Shown one piece after another: positions 9,506 through 17,800 of a DNA stretch of 64,000 nt. The notes below the pieces were generated by a model, which made no database searches, was not told where the DNA came from, and was given only the letters and a program-made list of their open reading frames with translations. The first letter of the stretch is position 1, and the number at the start of each line of letters is the position of its first letter. A program made the position numbers and the translations under genes. Origin of the DNA: Thiobacillus denitrificans ATCC 25259 (GTDB lineage: Bacteria > Pseudomonadota > Gammaproteobacteria > Burkholderiales > Thiobacillaceae). Location: positions 2,604,001 through 2,668,000 of the forward strand of contig NC_007404.1 in assembly GCF_000012745.1 (NCBI RefSeq), given 5' to 3'.

Positions 9506-10045
9506 ATGAAATCCGACGCCGTTCCCCGCCAGCCGATCGAAGCCCGCGGCAAATTCCTCTCCACGATCCTGTTCGGAAGCCGCTGGCTTCAGGTCCCGCT
9601 GTATCTGGGCCTGATCGGTGCGCAACTCGTGTACGTCGTCCATTTCATGGTCGAACTCGAGCATCTCGTCGTCGGCACCTTCACGCTGTCCGAAGAGGCG
9701 ATCATGCTGATCGTGCTCGGCCTGATCGACGTCGTCATGATTTCGAACCTGCTGATCATGGTCATCGTCGGCGGCTACGAGACCTTCGTCTCGCGCCTCA
9801 ACCTCGAGGGCCATCCCGACGAGCCCGAGTGGCTGTCGCACGTCAACGCCAACGTGCTGAAGGTCAAGCTCGCGACTGCGATCATCGGCATCTCGTCGAT
9901 CCACCTGTTGAAGACCTTCATCAACGCGCCCAACCTTGCCGACAAGGTGCTGCTCTGGCAGACCGTCATCCACATGGCGTTCATCGTCTCGGCGGTCGCG
10001 ATCGCCTACATCGACAAGCTGATGCCGCAGACCGGCAAGCACTAA
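9506..10045 (+). CDS. TIGR00645/YqhA-family inner-membrane protein
   Basis: A 179-aa membrane protein of the UPF0114 (YqhA, TIGR00645) family, whose function is not established. It has the family core FGSRWLQVPLYLGLIGAQL, a second segment IMLIVLGLIDVVMISNLLIMVI, the conserved loop GGYETFVSRL, and two C-terminal segments including KVKLATAIIGISSIHLLKTF and TVIHMAFIVSAVAIAYIDKL, making four membrane spans. The ATG at 9506 is preferred over an upstream in-frame TTG at 9485. It is monocistronic and converges with the DUF302 gene on the other strand. Confidence 0.85.
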   Translation: MKSDAVPRQPIEARGKFLSTILFGSRWLQVPLYLGLIGAQLVYVVHFMVELEHLVVGTFTLSEEAIMLIVLGLIDVVMISNLLIMVIVGGYETFVSRLNLEGHPDEPEWLSHVNANVLKVKLATAIIGISSIHLLKTFINAPNLADKVLLWQTVIHMAFIVSAVAIAYIDKLMPQTGKH

Positions 10046-10068
10046 CTCCGCCCGGGGGAACCGCCCGC

Positions 10069-10527
10069 TCAGTGCGCTTCCCGTACCTCGTCCATGATCT
10101 CGACGACGTCCTTTTCCCAGCGCTCGAAAAGCGGCCTGAGTTCGGGGTCCGGGAAAAACTCGCGCAGCATCTTCGGATGGCCGGTCACGAGTATGGCCTG
10201 GTCGCCTTCGGCGAAGATCGTGATGTTGAGCGGCAGAAACGGAATCAGGCCCGGCTCCTTCGCAGTCGCGCGCCGGACCTCGTCGTGCTTGCCGAAGTAC
10301 ACCACGCGATACATGTCGCTCTTGTAGGCGCGGCGCTCGAGGTTTTCGTTGACCTGCTGAAGGCGCGTGACGGCGTAGCCGCGCGAGGAGATGGCCGACT
10401 GCAGCAGCGTCATCGCTTCGGGGAACTGGGTGTCGACGCGCGTCATCATGAGGTCGGCCGCCGCAGCAGGCGCGCTCAGCAGCACGCTCAGGCAAGCGGC
10501 GCCGAGCCAACTCAGCGATGTCTTCAT
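10069..10527 (-). CDS. Secreted DUF302 protein
   Basis: A 152-aa exported protein with signal peptide MKTSLSWLGAACLSVLLSAPAAA and a DUF302 domain: a DTQFPEAMTLLQSAISSRGYAVTRLQQV start, a central YRVVYFGKHDEVRRA strand, and PLNITIFAEGDQAILVTGHP towards the end. DUF302 is a small alpha/beta fold of unknown role, often found in the periplasm of sulfur- or metal-metabolising bacteria. The ATG overlaps the stop of the preceding cytochrome c/DUF302 gene (ATGA), so the two are co-translated and probably work together. Confidence 0.78.
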   Translation of the reverse strand: MKTSLSWLGAACLSVLLSAPAAAADLMMTRVDTQFPEAMTLLQSAISSRGYAVTRLQQVNENLERRAYKSDMYRVVYFGKHDEVRRATAKEPGLIPFLPLNITIFAEGDQAILVTGHPKMLREFFPDPELRPLFERWEKDVVEIMDEVREAH

Positions 10528-11576
10528 AAGGTGGCCTCCTCGAGGATCGCGGTGTAACTCTTCGTCATCTCGTCGCACAGCCGGTTCAGTTCCGAGTTGT
10601 TGAACAGGCGGCTCAGCACATTGGGATTGACCGACATCACCTGCACCTTGCCCGCGTTTTCCAGGATCGTGACGCGGCACGGCAGGAACATGCCGACCCG
10701 CGGGTCGATGGCCAGCGCCTGGTTGAGCATGCTGATGTTGCAGAAATAAACGATCACCTGCTTGGGATTTTCGTTTTCAGGCTTCGTCAACCCGTATTCC
10801 AGGGTCTGCACGCGCCCGTAGAAGAAGTTGTTGTTGCTCACCGCGCGCTTGACGTTCTCGACCGTCGTATCGAAGTCGTAGTCCGAATCGCGGACGATCA
10901 CCGGGCTCCCGACTTTGAGGATCTTCGCGCTTCCCGGCAGCGGCTCTTTTTCAAAATTGCGGACATGGCTGACGATGTCGTCAATGTCCTTTTCGGTGAG
11001 CCCTTGCTTGAGGAAGGACACCATCGGCGTACCCTCGCGGCCGTGCATCAGCGTGGCCTTGATCATCGCGTCGCTGGCGGCCTTGAGGAAGCCCGGGTTG
11101 TGCAGGGCGGGCGCCATGATCAGCAGATCGCGCGGGCGCGAGAAGGTGACGCCCGTGCCTTTTCCGCCTTCACCGTCGGCGCCGTGGCAGGCCGCGCAGT
11201 GCTTGGCGAAAAGCTGCTTGCCGCGCGCAGGGTCACCTTTCACCGGCTGCTCCGAAAACACGGCCGTGCCGCCCTTATTCCAGCCGCGCACGTGGCGCAC
11301 GATCGCCTCGACTTCGGCCTTGTCGAGGTGCGCAAACGCGGGCATCACCCGGCCGGGCCTGCCGTAGCGAATGGTCTTGCGCAGGTAGTCGTCGCTGACG
11401 GCCGCCTGGAAGGCCGGCAGCGCGAGCGGAACCCCGATCCCACCGGTGCCGTTGACCCCATGGCAGGCCGCACAATTGCGGCCGTAGAGCCGGGCGCCGT
11501 CGACGGCGGCCGCCTGGAGCATGGACGGGGCGAGACCCGCCACGAAGCTTGCAAGCAGTAACAGACGCATCAGCAT
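10524..11576 (-). CDS. Di-haem cytochrome c fused to a DUF302 domain
   Basis: A 350-aa periplasmic protein. The signal peptide (MLMRLLLLASFVAGLAPSM) is followed by two class I cytochrome c domains, each with a CAACH haem-binding motif (NCAACHGVNG and HCAACHGADG) and a methionine-bearing axial ligand region (PGRVMPAFAHL; GTPMVSF). The C-terminal ~150 residues form a DUF302 domain (SDYDFDTTVENVKRAVSNN to VFLPCRVTI-like segments). The start at 11576 is chosen because GGAAG lies about 6 nt upstream; further in-frame starts extend to 11603. It is the first gene of a two-gene operon with a second DUF302 protein. The fusion suggests electron transfer to or from whatever the DUF302 domain binds, which is inference. 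Confidence 0.85.
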   Translation of the reverse strand: MLMRLLLLASFVAGLAPSMLQAAAVDGARLYGRNCAACHGVNGTGGIGVPLALPAFQAAVSDDYLRKTIRYGRPGRVMPAFAHLDKAEVEAIVRHVRGWNKGGTAVFSEQPVKGDPARGKQLFAKHCAACHGADGEGGKGTGVTFSRPRDLLIMAPALHNPGFLKAASDAMIKATLMHGREGTPMVSFLKQGLTEKDIDDIVSHVRNFEKEPLPGSAKILKVGSPVIVRDSDYDFDTTVENVKRAVSNNNFFYGRVQTLEYGLTKPENENPKQVIVYFCNISMLNQALAIDPRVGMFLPCRVTILENAGKVQVMSVNPNVLSRLFNNSELNRLCDEMTKSYTAILEEATL

Positions 11577-11604
11577 GATCTTCCCATCCATCCGATCGGA
11601 CACG

Positions 11605-11640
11605 ATTTAATATATTATTATATTAATATATATTTAATAA
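11605..11640. promoter_or_regulatory. 36-nt uninterrupted A/T tract with 12-bp palindrome upstream of the cytochrome c gene
   Basis: Thirty-six consecutive A/T bases occur in a genome that is otherwise very GC-rich. The tract contains the perfect palindrome TATATTAATATA at 11619-11630. It lies immediately upstream of the minus-strand cytochrome c/DUF302 operon and about 180 nt from the divergent 610-aa gene. It probably holds an UP element, a -10 region or a site for a nucleoid protein. No defined operator is recognised. The rest of the 244-nt divergent gap (11577-11820) shows no further feature beyond a ribosome-binding site for the plus-strand gene. Confidence 0.5.
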
Positions 11641-11820
11641 GCGCGATAGCGCGAATTTCCGTCACTCCTGCCGCCAAATATAGCCGACATCCCGCGCGCC
11701 GCTCGGGACTTTCGGCAGGGCCCGGCTAATAGCGCCATCGACATTACTTATTGGCTGCGATCGGTACGCCGACGGAAAATCGCGGAACCTCTTTTCATAT
11801 CTTTTTTTCGGAGACACCCC

Positions 11821-13653
11821 ATGGCGACCCGCGACACTCTCGCTTCCAAGGAAGGGCAATGCAGCAGCGGCGCCGAATACGCGGCCCTTGCGCTCGAAGC
11901 GCTGCAGGAGCCGACCGACGCGGCCTATGCGAAGGAGCTGATGGACCGCGTCGCGGACGACTGCCAATTCACCAAAGACCTGGCTGCCTGCGCGATCGTC
12001 TACCAGGCGCTGGGCGAGCAGGCCCGGGCCGAGGAACTGCTGCAGACCGCGGAAGACTACTGCATGAGCGGGGACGAGCAGGTCGCGCTGGCGGAAGCCA
12101 AGTTCAAGATCTCGGGCGACAAGGCCGCCGCGATCGGCGCCTATGAAAAAGCGCTCAAGGAAACCGGCAATCTCGACCCGCTGATCGATCTTGCGAGGAA
12201 CGTCATGGGCGTGATCGCCGACCCGGCCTTCGCCAAGAAGGTCCTCGAGAAGGCCGAGGCGAAGATTTCGCGCGCGGTCGAGTACAGCAAGCTCGCTGCC
12301 GCCTCGGCGGAACACCTGCTGGACAAGGAGTACGCCGCGGCGATCTTCAGCAAGGCCGCCGAGAAGCTTTCCGCAGTGCCAGATCTGCTGGCGCTCGCCG
12401 CCGAGGTGACCAAGACTCTCGGTGACCCCGAAAAAGCGCGTGCGCTCTACCAGCGCGCGCTCGAGGGTGCGACCGACTTCAACGCCGCGAAGACGCTGAT
12501 CGAGTCGGCGAAACAGGCGGGGGACGCCGCATTCACCCAGGCCGCGCTCAAGAAGGCGGGCGATCTCGCCAGCGCGACCGGCGACTACATCGAACTCGCC
12601 GCCGGGCTTGCCGGCGTCGGCGACAAGTCCGGCGCCGCCGCCCTGCTCGACAAGGCCGAAGACGCGGTGGCGGGGCTCGACGAGATGCAGAAGCTCGTCA
12701 GCGCGGTCGAGGCCCATCTCGCCGACGACGCCGAGCGCCTCGCGCGGGTCAAGGCCAAGCTCGAGAAGCGCCAAGCCAATCACGCGCGCTACATGGAATT
12801 CCAGCAACTCGAAAAAGATGCGGTCAACGTCAAGCAGTTCCTCGCCCTCGCCGAACGCGTCCGGCTGGAACTGGAAGACCCCTTCTATTCGGCCAAGCTG
12901 ATCGAGTCGGCGGAAACCCTTCTCGACGGCACCGGCTATCAGTTCTCACGTTACAAGCCGATTCTTCTGGCGGTCGACAAGAACCTCGACGACACGGCCT
13001 GGCTCGAACGCCTGCTCGACCGCGCCGCCGAAAATGCGGCCGACTTCGTCGCCTTCCGGGATCTGGTCGTGACCGCCGCGCATCTTCAGCATCGCGAACT
13101 CGGCGTGTCGAAGGCGCGCGCCTACCTCGCCGCGCGTGAGGCCGAACTCGCCGCCGATTCCGAGACCTCGGTTTACGACATCGCCAAACTCGCCGAGGCG
13201 AGCTACGCGGCGACCCGGGACAGCGCCGAGGCCGGCCGCCTACTCGAACTCGCGCGCGCGCAGGCGAAGGACCATTTCGCGCTGACCCACATCGGCCGCC
13301 TGTACGGTTCGATGGGCGACGAGGCCAAGGCCGACGAACTCTATGCGGCCGCGGCGGCGGCGTGCCCGAGCGGCGACGCCTGCATCCAGTTCATCGACCG
13401 GCTCAAGGGCTTCGCGCTGCCCACCGAGGCATTGAAAAAATGGTACGTGCAATGCGGCGCCCACCTTTCCGCGCCGGCCGACAAGCTGCGCTGGGCCGAG
13501 GGCATCGCCGACGCCCTCAACGACAAGCGCTGGGCGACCGAGGTTTACGGCGAACTGGCGGGCCAGTTCAGCGGAGCGGACGCCGCGCGCTTCGAATTCA
13601 GCCGCCGCACGCACGCCGATCTGGGTTATTTCGGCGCCACGCGCCGCCATTGA
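11821..13653 (+). CDS. Large alpha-helical repeat protein of unknown function
   Basis: A 610-aa protein, almost entirely helical, built of degenerate helix-turn-helix repeats of roughly 30-40 residues that resemble TPR or Sel1 units (for example LGDPEKARALYQRALEGA, GDKSGAAALLDKAEDAV and MGDEAKADELYAAAAAACP). It has no signal peptide and no membrane segment. Composition is very Ala/Glu/Lys/Asp-rich. The N-terminus (MATRDTLASKEGQCSSG) and a Cys-containing segment near the C-terminus (CPSGDACIQF, WYVQCGAHLS) are the only cysteine-bearing parts. A GGAG ribosome-binding site precedes the ATG, and a strong terminator follows. The role is probably protein-protein scaffolding. I do not recognise a named family. 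Confidence 0.75.
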   Translation: MATRDTLASKEGQCSSGAEYAALALEALQEPTDAAYAKELMDRVADDCQFTKDLAACAIVYQALGEQARAEELLQTAEDYCMSGDEQVALAEAKFKISGDKAAAIGAYEKALKETGNLDPLIDLARNVMGVIADPAFAKKVLEKAEAKISRAVEYSKLAAASAEHLLDKEYAAAIFSKAAEKLSAVPDLLALAAEVTKTLGDPEKARALYQRALEGATDFNAAKTLIESAKQAGDAAFTQAALKKAGDLASATGDYIELAAGLAGVGDKSGAAALLDKAEDAVAGLDEMQKLVSAVEAHLADDAERLARVKAKLEKRQANHARYMEFQQLEKDAVNVKQFLALAERVRLELEDPFYSAKLIESAETLLDGTGYQFSRYKPILLAVDKNLDDTAWLERLLDRAAENAADFVAFRDLVVTAAHLQHRELGVSKARAYLAAREAELAADSETSVYDIAKLAEASYAATRDSAEAGRLLELARAQAKDHFALTHIGRLYGSMGDEAKADELYAAAAAACPSGDACIQFIDRLKGFALPTEALKKWYVQCGAHLSAPADKLRWAEGIADALNDKRWATEVYGELAGQFSGADAARFEFSRRTHADLGYFGATRRH

Positions 13654-13671
13654 GGACGCGTGATGCCCCTG

Positions 13672-13705
13672 AATACGGCCCGGTTATTCGGGCCGTATTT
13701 GTTTG
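13672..13705 (+). terminator. Rho-independent terminator after the helical-repeat gene
   Basis: A perfect 11-bp stem (AATACGGCCCG at 13672-13682, complement at 13689-13699) with the 6-nt loop GTTATT is followed by TTGTTTG. It lies 18 nt after the stop of the 610-aa gene and 37 nt before the next gene, so it separates the two transcripts. Confidence 0.85.
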
Positions 13706-13741
13706 TACACTGCGGAGTGAAGCTGTTGCAGGAGCCCCTCC

Positions 13742-14797
13742 ATGGTCGAAAACCTGTCCGCCCTGATCGACACCGTACAGAAGAACTGCACCATCGCGGA
13801 TGCCCGTCACGCCCGTGACATGACGATGTGCACCTTCCTGCTCGAAATGCGCGAGTACTACCGCTGGGAGATGGAAATCCCCTATGGGGCGCGGCTGCCC
13901 CGCGACGAGCTCGGCGACTGGCTGAACGCTCGGGAAAGCCTCTGGGATACGGTGGAAGAAGAGGAATTCGCCCGACTCCCGCTCAACGAAGGCGAAATCG
14001 ACCCCTTCGAGACCGACGACGTCAACCGCGCACTGATCCCCCAGGGCCTCGTCTACAGCAGCGGTCTCGGCCGCTTCCGCAAGCCGCATTTCGTGCTCGC
14101 CGAACTGAAGCGCGCCGAAGTCCGCGAAGGCGTCAAGGTGCTCGTCGCAGGCTGCGAATACGCGCGCGACCTGATCGCGCCGCCGGCCGCGATGCGCGAC
14201 GGCGCCATCTTCTTGCGCACGGACGCGGTGCGTCGCCTGCTGTGGAACAAATACGAGGAATGGCAGTGGAAGGAAAAGGACACGGCGCTCGGCCGCGCCT
14301 TCGCCCACTACGGCTTCGACGGCGACAGCGAGCGCGCGCTCGACCGCATGGCTGAAGCCGAAAGCGAGGCCATGATCCTGCACGAGATCGGCGAGGCGCG
14401 CGCCGAAGTCTTGCTCGGCGAGGACTGGAACACGATGCTGGGCCAACTCGGTTCGCGACACGCCGAACTGCTGGCGCGCGCGGTGCGAGATCACCTCGCC
14501 GACTGCCTCGTGACCTTGCCCACGCTGATCGAGCGTGGGGCCGTCGGCTCGCTGCACTTCTACGTCGCGAATCTGTCCGGGTTACGACGCGCCCTGTTTC
14601 CGGCCCTGCAACAGGCCTACGAGACTTGGCTCGCGAGCCGCGACGGCGGGCCTTTCGTCGACGTCGTGGCGGGCGCGCAAGGCCACTGGCTCGACGCGGC
14701 GCGCCAACTGACGACGACTTATCTGCGCGATCCGGACACTGCCGATGCCAGGATCGCCCGCCTCGCCGACGCCGACCTGGGCAAGCTCAGGCTCTGA
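13742..14797 (+). CDS. Conserved protein of unknown function (Sfum_1244-like)
   Basis: A 351-aa soluble protein. The N-terminus MVENLSALIDTVQKNCTIADARHARDMTMCTFLLEMREYYRW and the central FRKPHFVLAEL are features I associate with proteins annotated as the Sfum_1244 family, whose function is unknown; this assignment is from memory. It is predicted mostly helical, rich in acidic residues and tryptophan (LWNKYEEWQWKEK), without signal peptide or membrane segments. An ATG with an AGGAG-type ribosome-binding site follows the upstream terminator, so it has its own promoter. It converges with chpA, 29 nt away. A DHARD-like HARDM and scattered conserved histidines could be a metal site, but no enzymatic motif is clear. 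Confidence 0.65.
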   Translation: MVENLSALIDTVQKNCTIADARHARDMTMCTFLLEMREYYRWEMEIPYGARLPRDELGDWLNARESLWDTVEEEEFARLPLNEGEIDPFETDDVNRALIPQGLVYSSGLGRFRKPHFVLAELKRAEVREGVKVLVAGCEYARDLIAPPAAMRDGAIFLRTDAVRRLLWNKYEEWQWKEKDTALGRAFAHYGFDGDSERALDRMAEAESEAMILHEIGEARAEVLLGEDWNTMLGQLGSRHAELLARAVRDHLADCLVTLPTLIERGAVGSLHFYVANLSGLRRALFPALQQAYETWLASRDGGPFVDVVAGAQGHWLDAARQLTTTYLRDPDTADARIARLADADLGKLRL

Positions 14798-14826
14798 CCC
14801 GAGCGCCCTCCGCTTCAGCCCTTTTA

Positions 14827-17800
14827 TCAGGCCGGTAGCGAAACGGTCTGACCGAGTTGTTCTGCGATCGCGTCGAGCAGCTGCTGCTCCTGATAGGGCT
14901 TGCCCAGGTACACGTTGACGCCGATTTCGAGCGCGTGGTTGCGGTGCTTGTCCGCAGTGCGCGAGGTGATCATGATGATCGGCACCGACGCGAGGCGCGC
15001 GTCCGCGCGCATGACCCGCGCGAGCTCGAAGCCGTCCATGCGCGGCATCTCAACGTCGAGCAATACGACGTCCGGGATCAGGTCGTGCATTTTCTCGAGC
15101 GCATCGACGCCGTCCTTCGCGGCGTCGACGCGGAAACCCTCGCGACTCAGCAGGCGCGTCGTGATCTTGCGCACGGTCAGCGAATCGTCGACTACGAGCA
15201 CCAGCGGCGGCTGCGGCGCCGCGCTGACCTCGACCGGCGCGACCGGCGCGCTGCGTCCCGCCGCGCTCCGCGACTGGCTCGCCTGACGCAGCGCCAGCGG
15301 TACGGGATTGAGGATCAGGATCACGCGCCCGTCGCCACGCACGGTCGCGCCGGCGACGCCCGTGATCCGCGCGATCTGCGGGCCGATGTTCTTGACCACG
15401 ATTTCGCGCGTTCCCTCGATGAGGTCGACCAGCACCGCCGCCTGGCTCGCGCCGCTGGCGACGAGCACGACCGGGTTGTAGCGCTGCACTTCGTGCACCG
15501 CGTCGGGGTCGCCGAGCAGGTGAGGTAAATAGGCGAAGGGGTAACGCGCGCCGCGCCAGTTGACTTCTCCGCTGGCCCTGGCCTGCTCGAGCTCGTGCGG
15601 CTTCAGTTCGAGCACCTGCTGGACGAGCGGCGCCGGCAGCGCGTAGTCGTGCTTCGCCGCCTGGACCATGACCGCCTGCGTCATCGCCAGCGTCAATGGC
15701 AGATAGATCTCGAAGCGCGTGCCCCGGCCCGCGGTCGAGGCGATGTCGATGCGGCCGCCGAGCGCCGAGATCTCGCTTTTCACGACGTCCATGCCGACGC
15801 CGCGTCCGGCGACCTGACTCACGGTTTCGGCCGTGGAGAAGCCGGCGGCGAAGATCATCTGCGCGAGCAGACTTTCGGTCGGTTCGGCGCCTGGCAGCAG
15901 GAGACCGTTTTCCTCGGCCTTCTGTCGAATGCGTGCGTAATCGAGGCCGGCACCGTCGTCCGTCACCGTGATCAGCATTTCGTTGCCCGACTGGCGCGCC
16001 GACAGCACGATTTCGCCGAACTCGGGCTTGCCCGCGGCGCGGCGCACTTCGGGCGCCTCGACGCCGTGGGCCAGTGCGTTGCGCAGCAGATGCTCGATCG
16101 GCGCCGTGACTTTTTCCAGCACCGAGCGGTCGATTTCCAGGTCGCCGCCCTGGATGTCGAGCTGCGCACGCTTGTCGACGTCGCGCGCAGTCTGCCTCAC
16201 CGTGCGATACAGTCGCTCAGCGACCGAATAGAGCGGCACCATGCGCACGCGCAGCAGGTCCTGCTGCAGTTCGCGGTTCAGTCGCGTCTGCTGGATCAAG
16301 GCGGCGTCGGCCTCGCCGAGCCGCGCGAGCAGGATGTGCTGCACGGTCGAGATGTCGTTCACGCTTTCAGCGAGGAAGCGCGTGACCTCCTGGAAACGCG
16401 TGAAACGGTCGAATTCGAGCGGGTCGAATTGTTCCGCGACGCCTTGGGTCTGGAACGTCGCCTGCATCTGCGACTCGGCCTGGATTTCGACTTCGCGGAT
16501 ATGGCCGCGCAGCCGCGCCAGCGCGTCCGACAATTCGTTGACGTGACGCTTGAAGGCAAACACTTCGCTCTCGATCCGCGACCGTGCGATCGCGACCTCG
16601 CCCGCCTGATTGACCATGCGGTCGACCCAGTCGGCGCGGACGCGCAAGGTAAGCGCATTACTGTCGCGGCTGGCTGCTTGCGCCGGCGCGAGCGGCTCGG
16701 CCGCAGCGGCCGTCGCCGCGGCTTCTTCCGGCCGCAGCACGGGCTCGGTCGGCGCGGCGAGCGGTGCGTCGTCGATCGGCGGCGCAAGCTCGCCCTGCTT
16801 GAGGCGCTCGACGGCATCGGCAAGACGGTCGAGCTGCGCTTCGAGCGTGTCGAACACGGCCTCGGTCGCACTGAGCTGGCCCTCGATCACCGCGATCACC
16901 CGCGATTCCATCACGTGGGTCAGCTCGCCGAGACGCATCGCGCCGACCATGCGCGCGCTGCCCTTGATCGTATGCAGGTTGCGGCGCAACGCGTCGCGCG
17001 GGCCCGACGCCGCCGGGTCGGCCTTCCACACGCGGAGCTGAACACTGGTATCGGGGACCAGCACGTCGGCCTCCTCGAGGAAAATCGGCAGCAGCTGCTG
17101 GTCGATTTCGTCGGCGACCTCGCGTCGTTCGAAGACGGGCGCCGGTCCCGCAGCGGGGCTCTCGGGCACGAATGTGCTGACGTCGGGCAGCGGGGCGCGC
17201 GTATCGCCGCGGGCCGCCGTGTCCAAATCCGGCGCAACGATCCCGGTTGCGTCCTCGCCGCCGCTCGCCTCAGCGGTCGGCGCGAATGCCTGGGCGTCGA
17301 GCTCGGACTGTTCATCCTCGAGTTCGCCGAGCGCGGCGATCAGGTCGTGCGCGGGTTCGGGCAACTCGCCGCCCTCGACCGACGCCATCATGGCGTGCAG
17401 GCGCGCGACCGTATCCTGGACCAGCGGCAGATGCGCCGGAGGAAGCGGCAAGTGGGCAAAGCGGTTCCAGTACTGCTCGAGTGCGAGCGACAACTCGGCG
17501 AGAACGCCGAGCCCCGCGGTGCCCGCGATGCCGCCGAGCGTATGAACGGCGCGCCGCGCATCCTCACCGACCGCACGATGCACCGTTTCGGCGTGCCGCG
17601 CACTTTCTTCCTGCAGCACCGCGAGGCGCTGATGCGCCTCAGTGACGAAAATCTCGTAGAGACCGCTCGAAACGCAGACGCTGCCGATGCACACTTCGTC
17701 CGTAGCGTCCTGCCCGGCCGGCACGCGGGCGTATTCGACGACGGCGCCATGCGCCGCGTCGTTGTCGGACACGGGCTGCACTTCGGGCTGCGCCGGCGGC

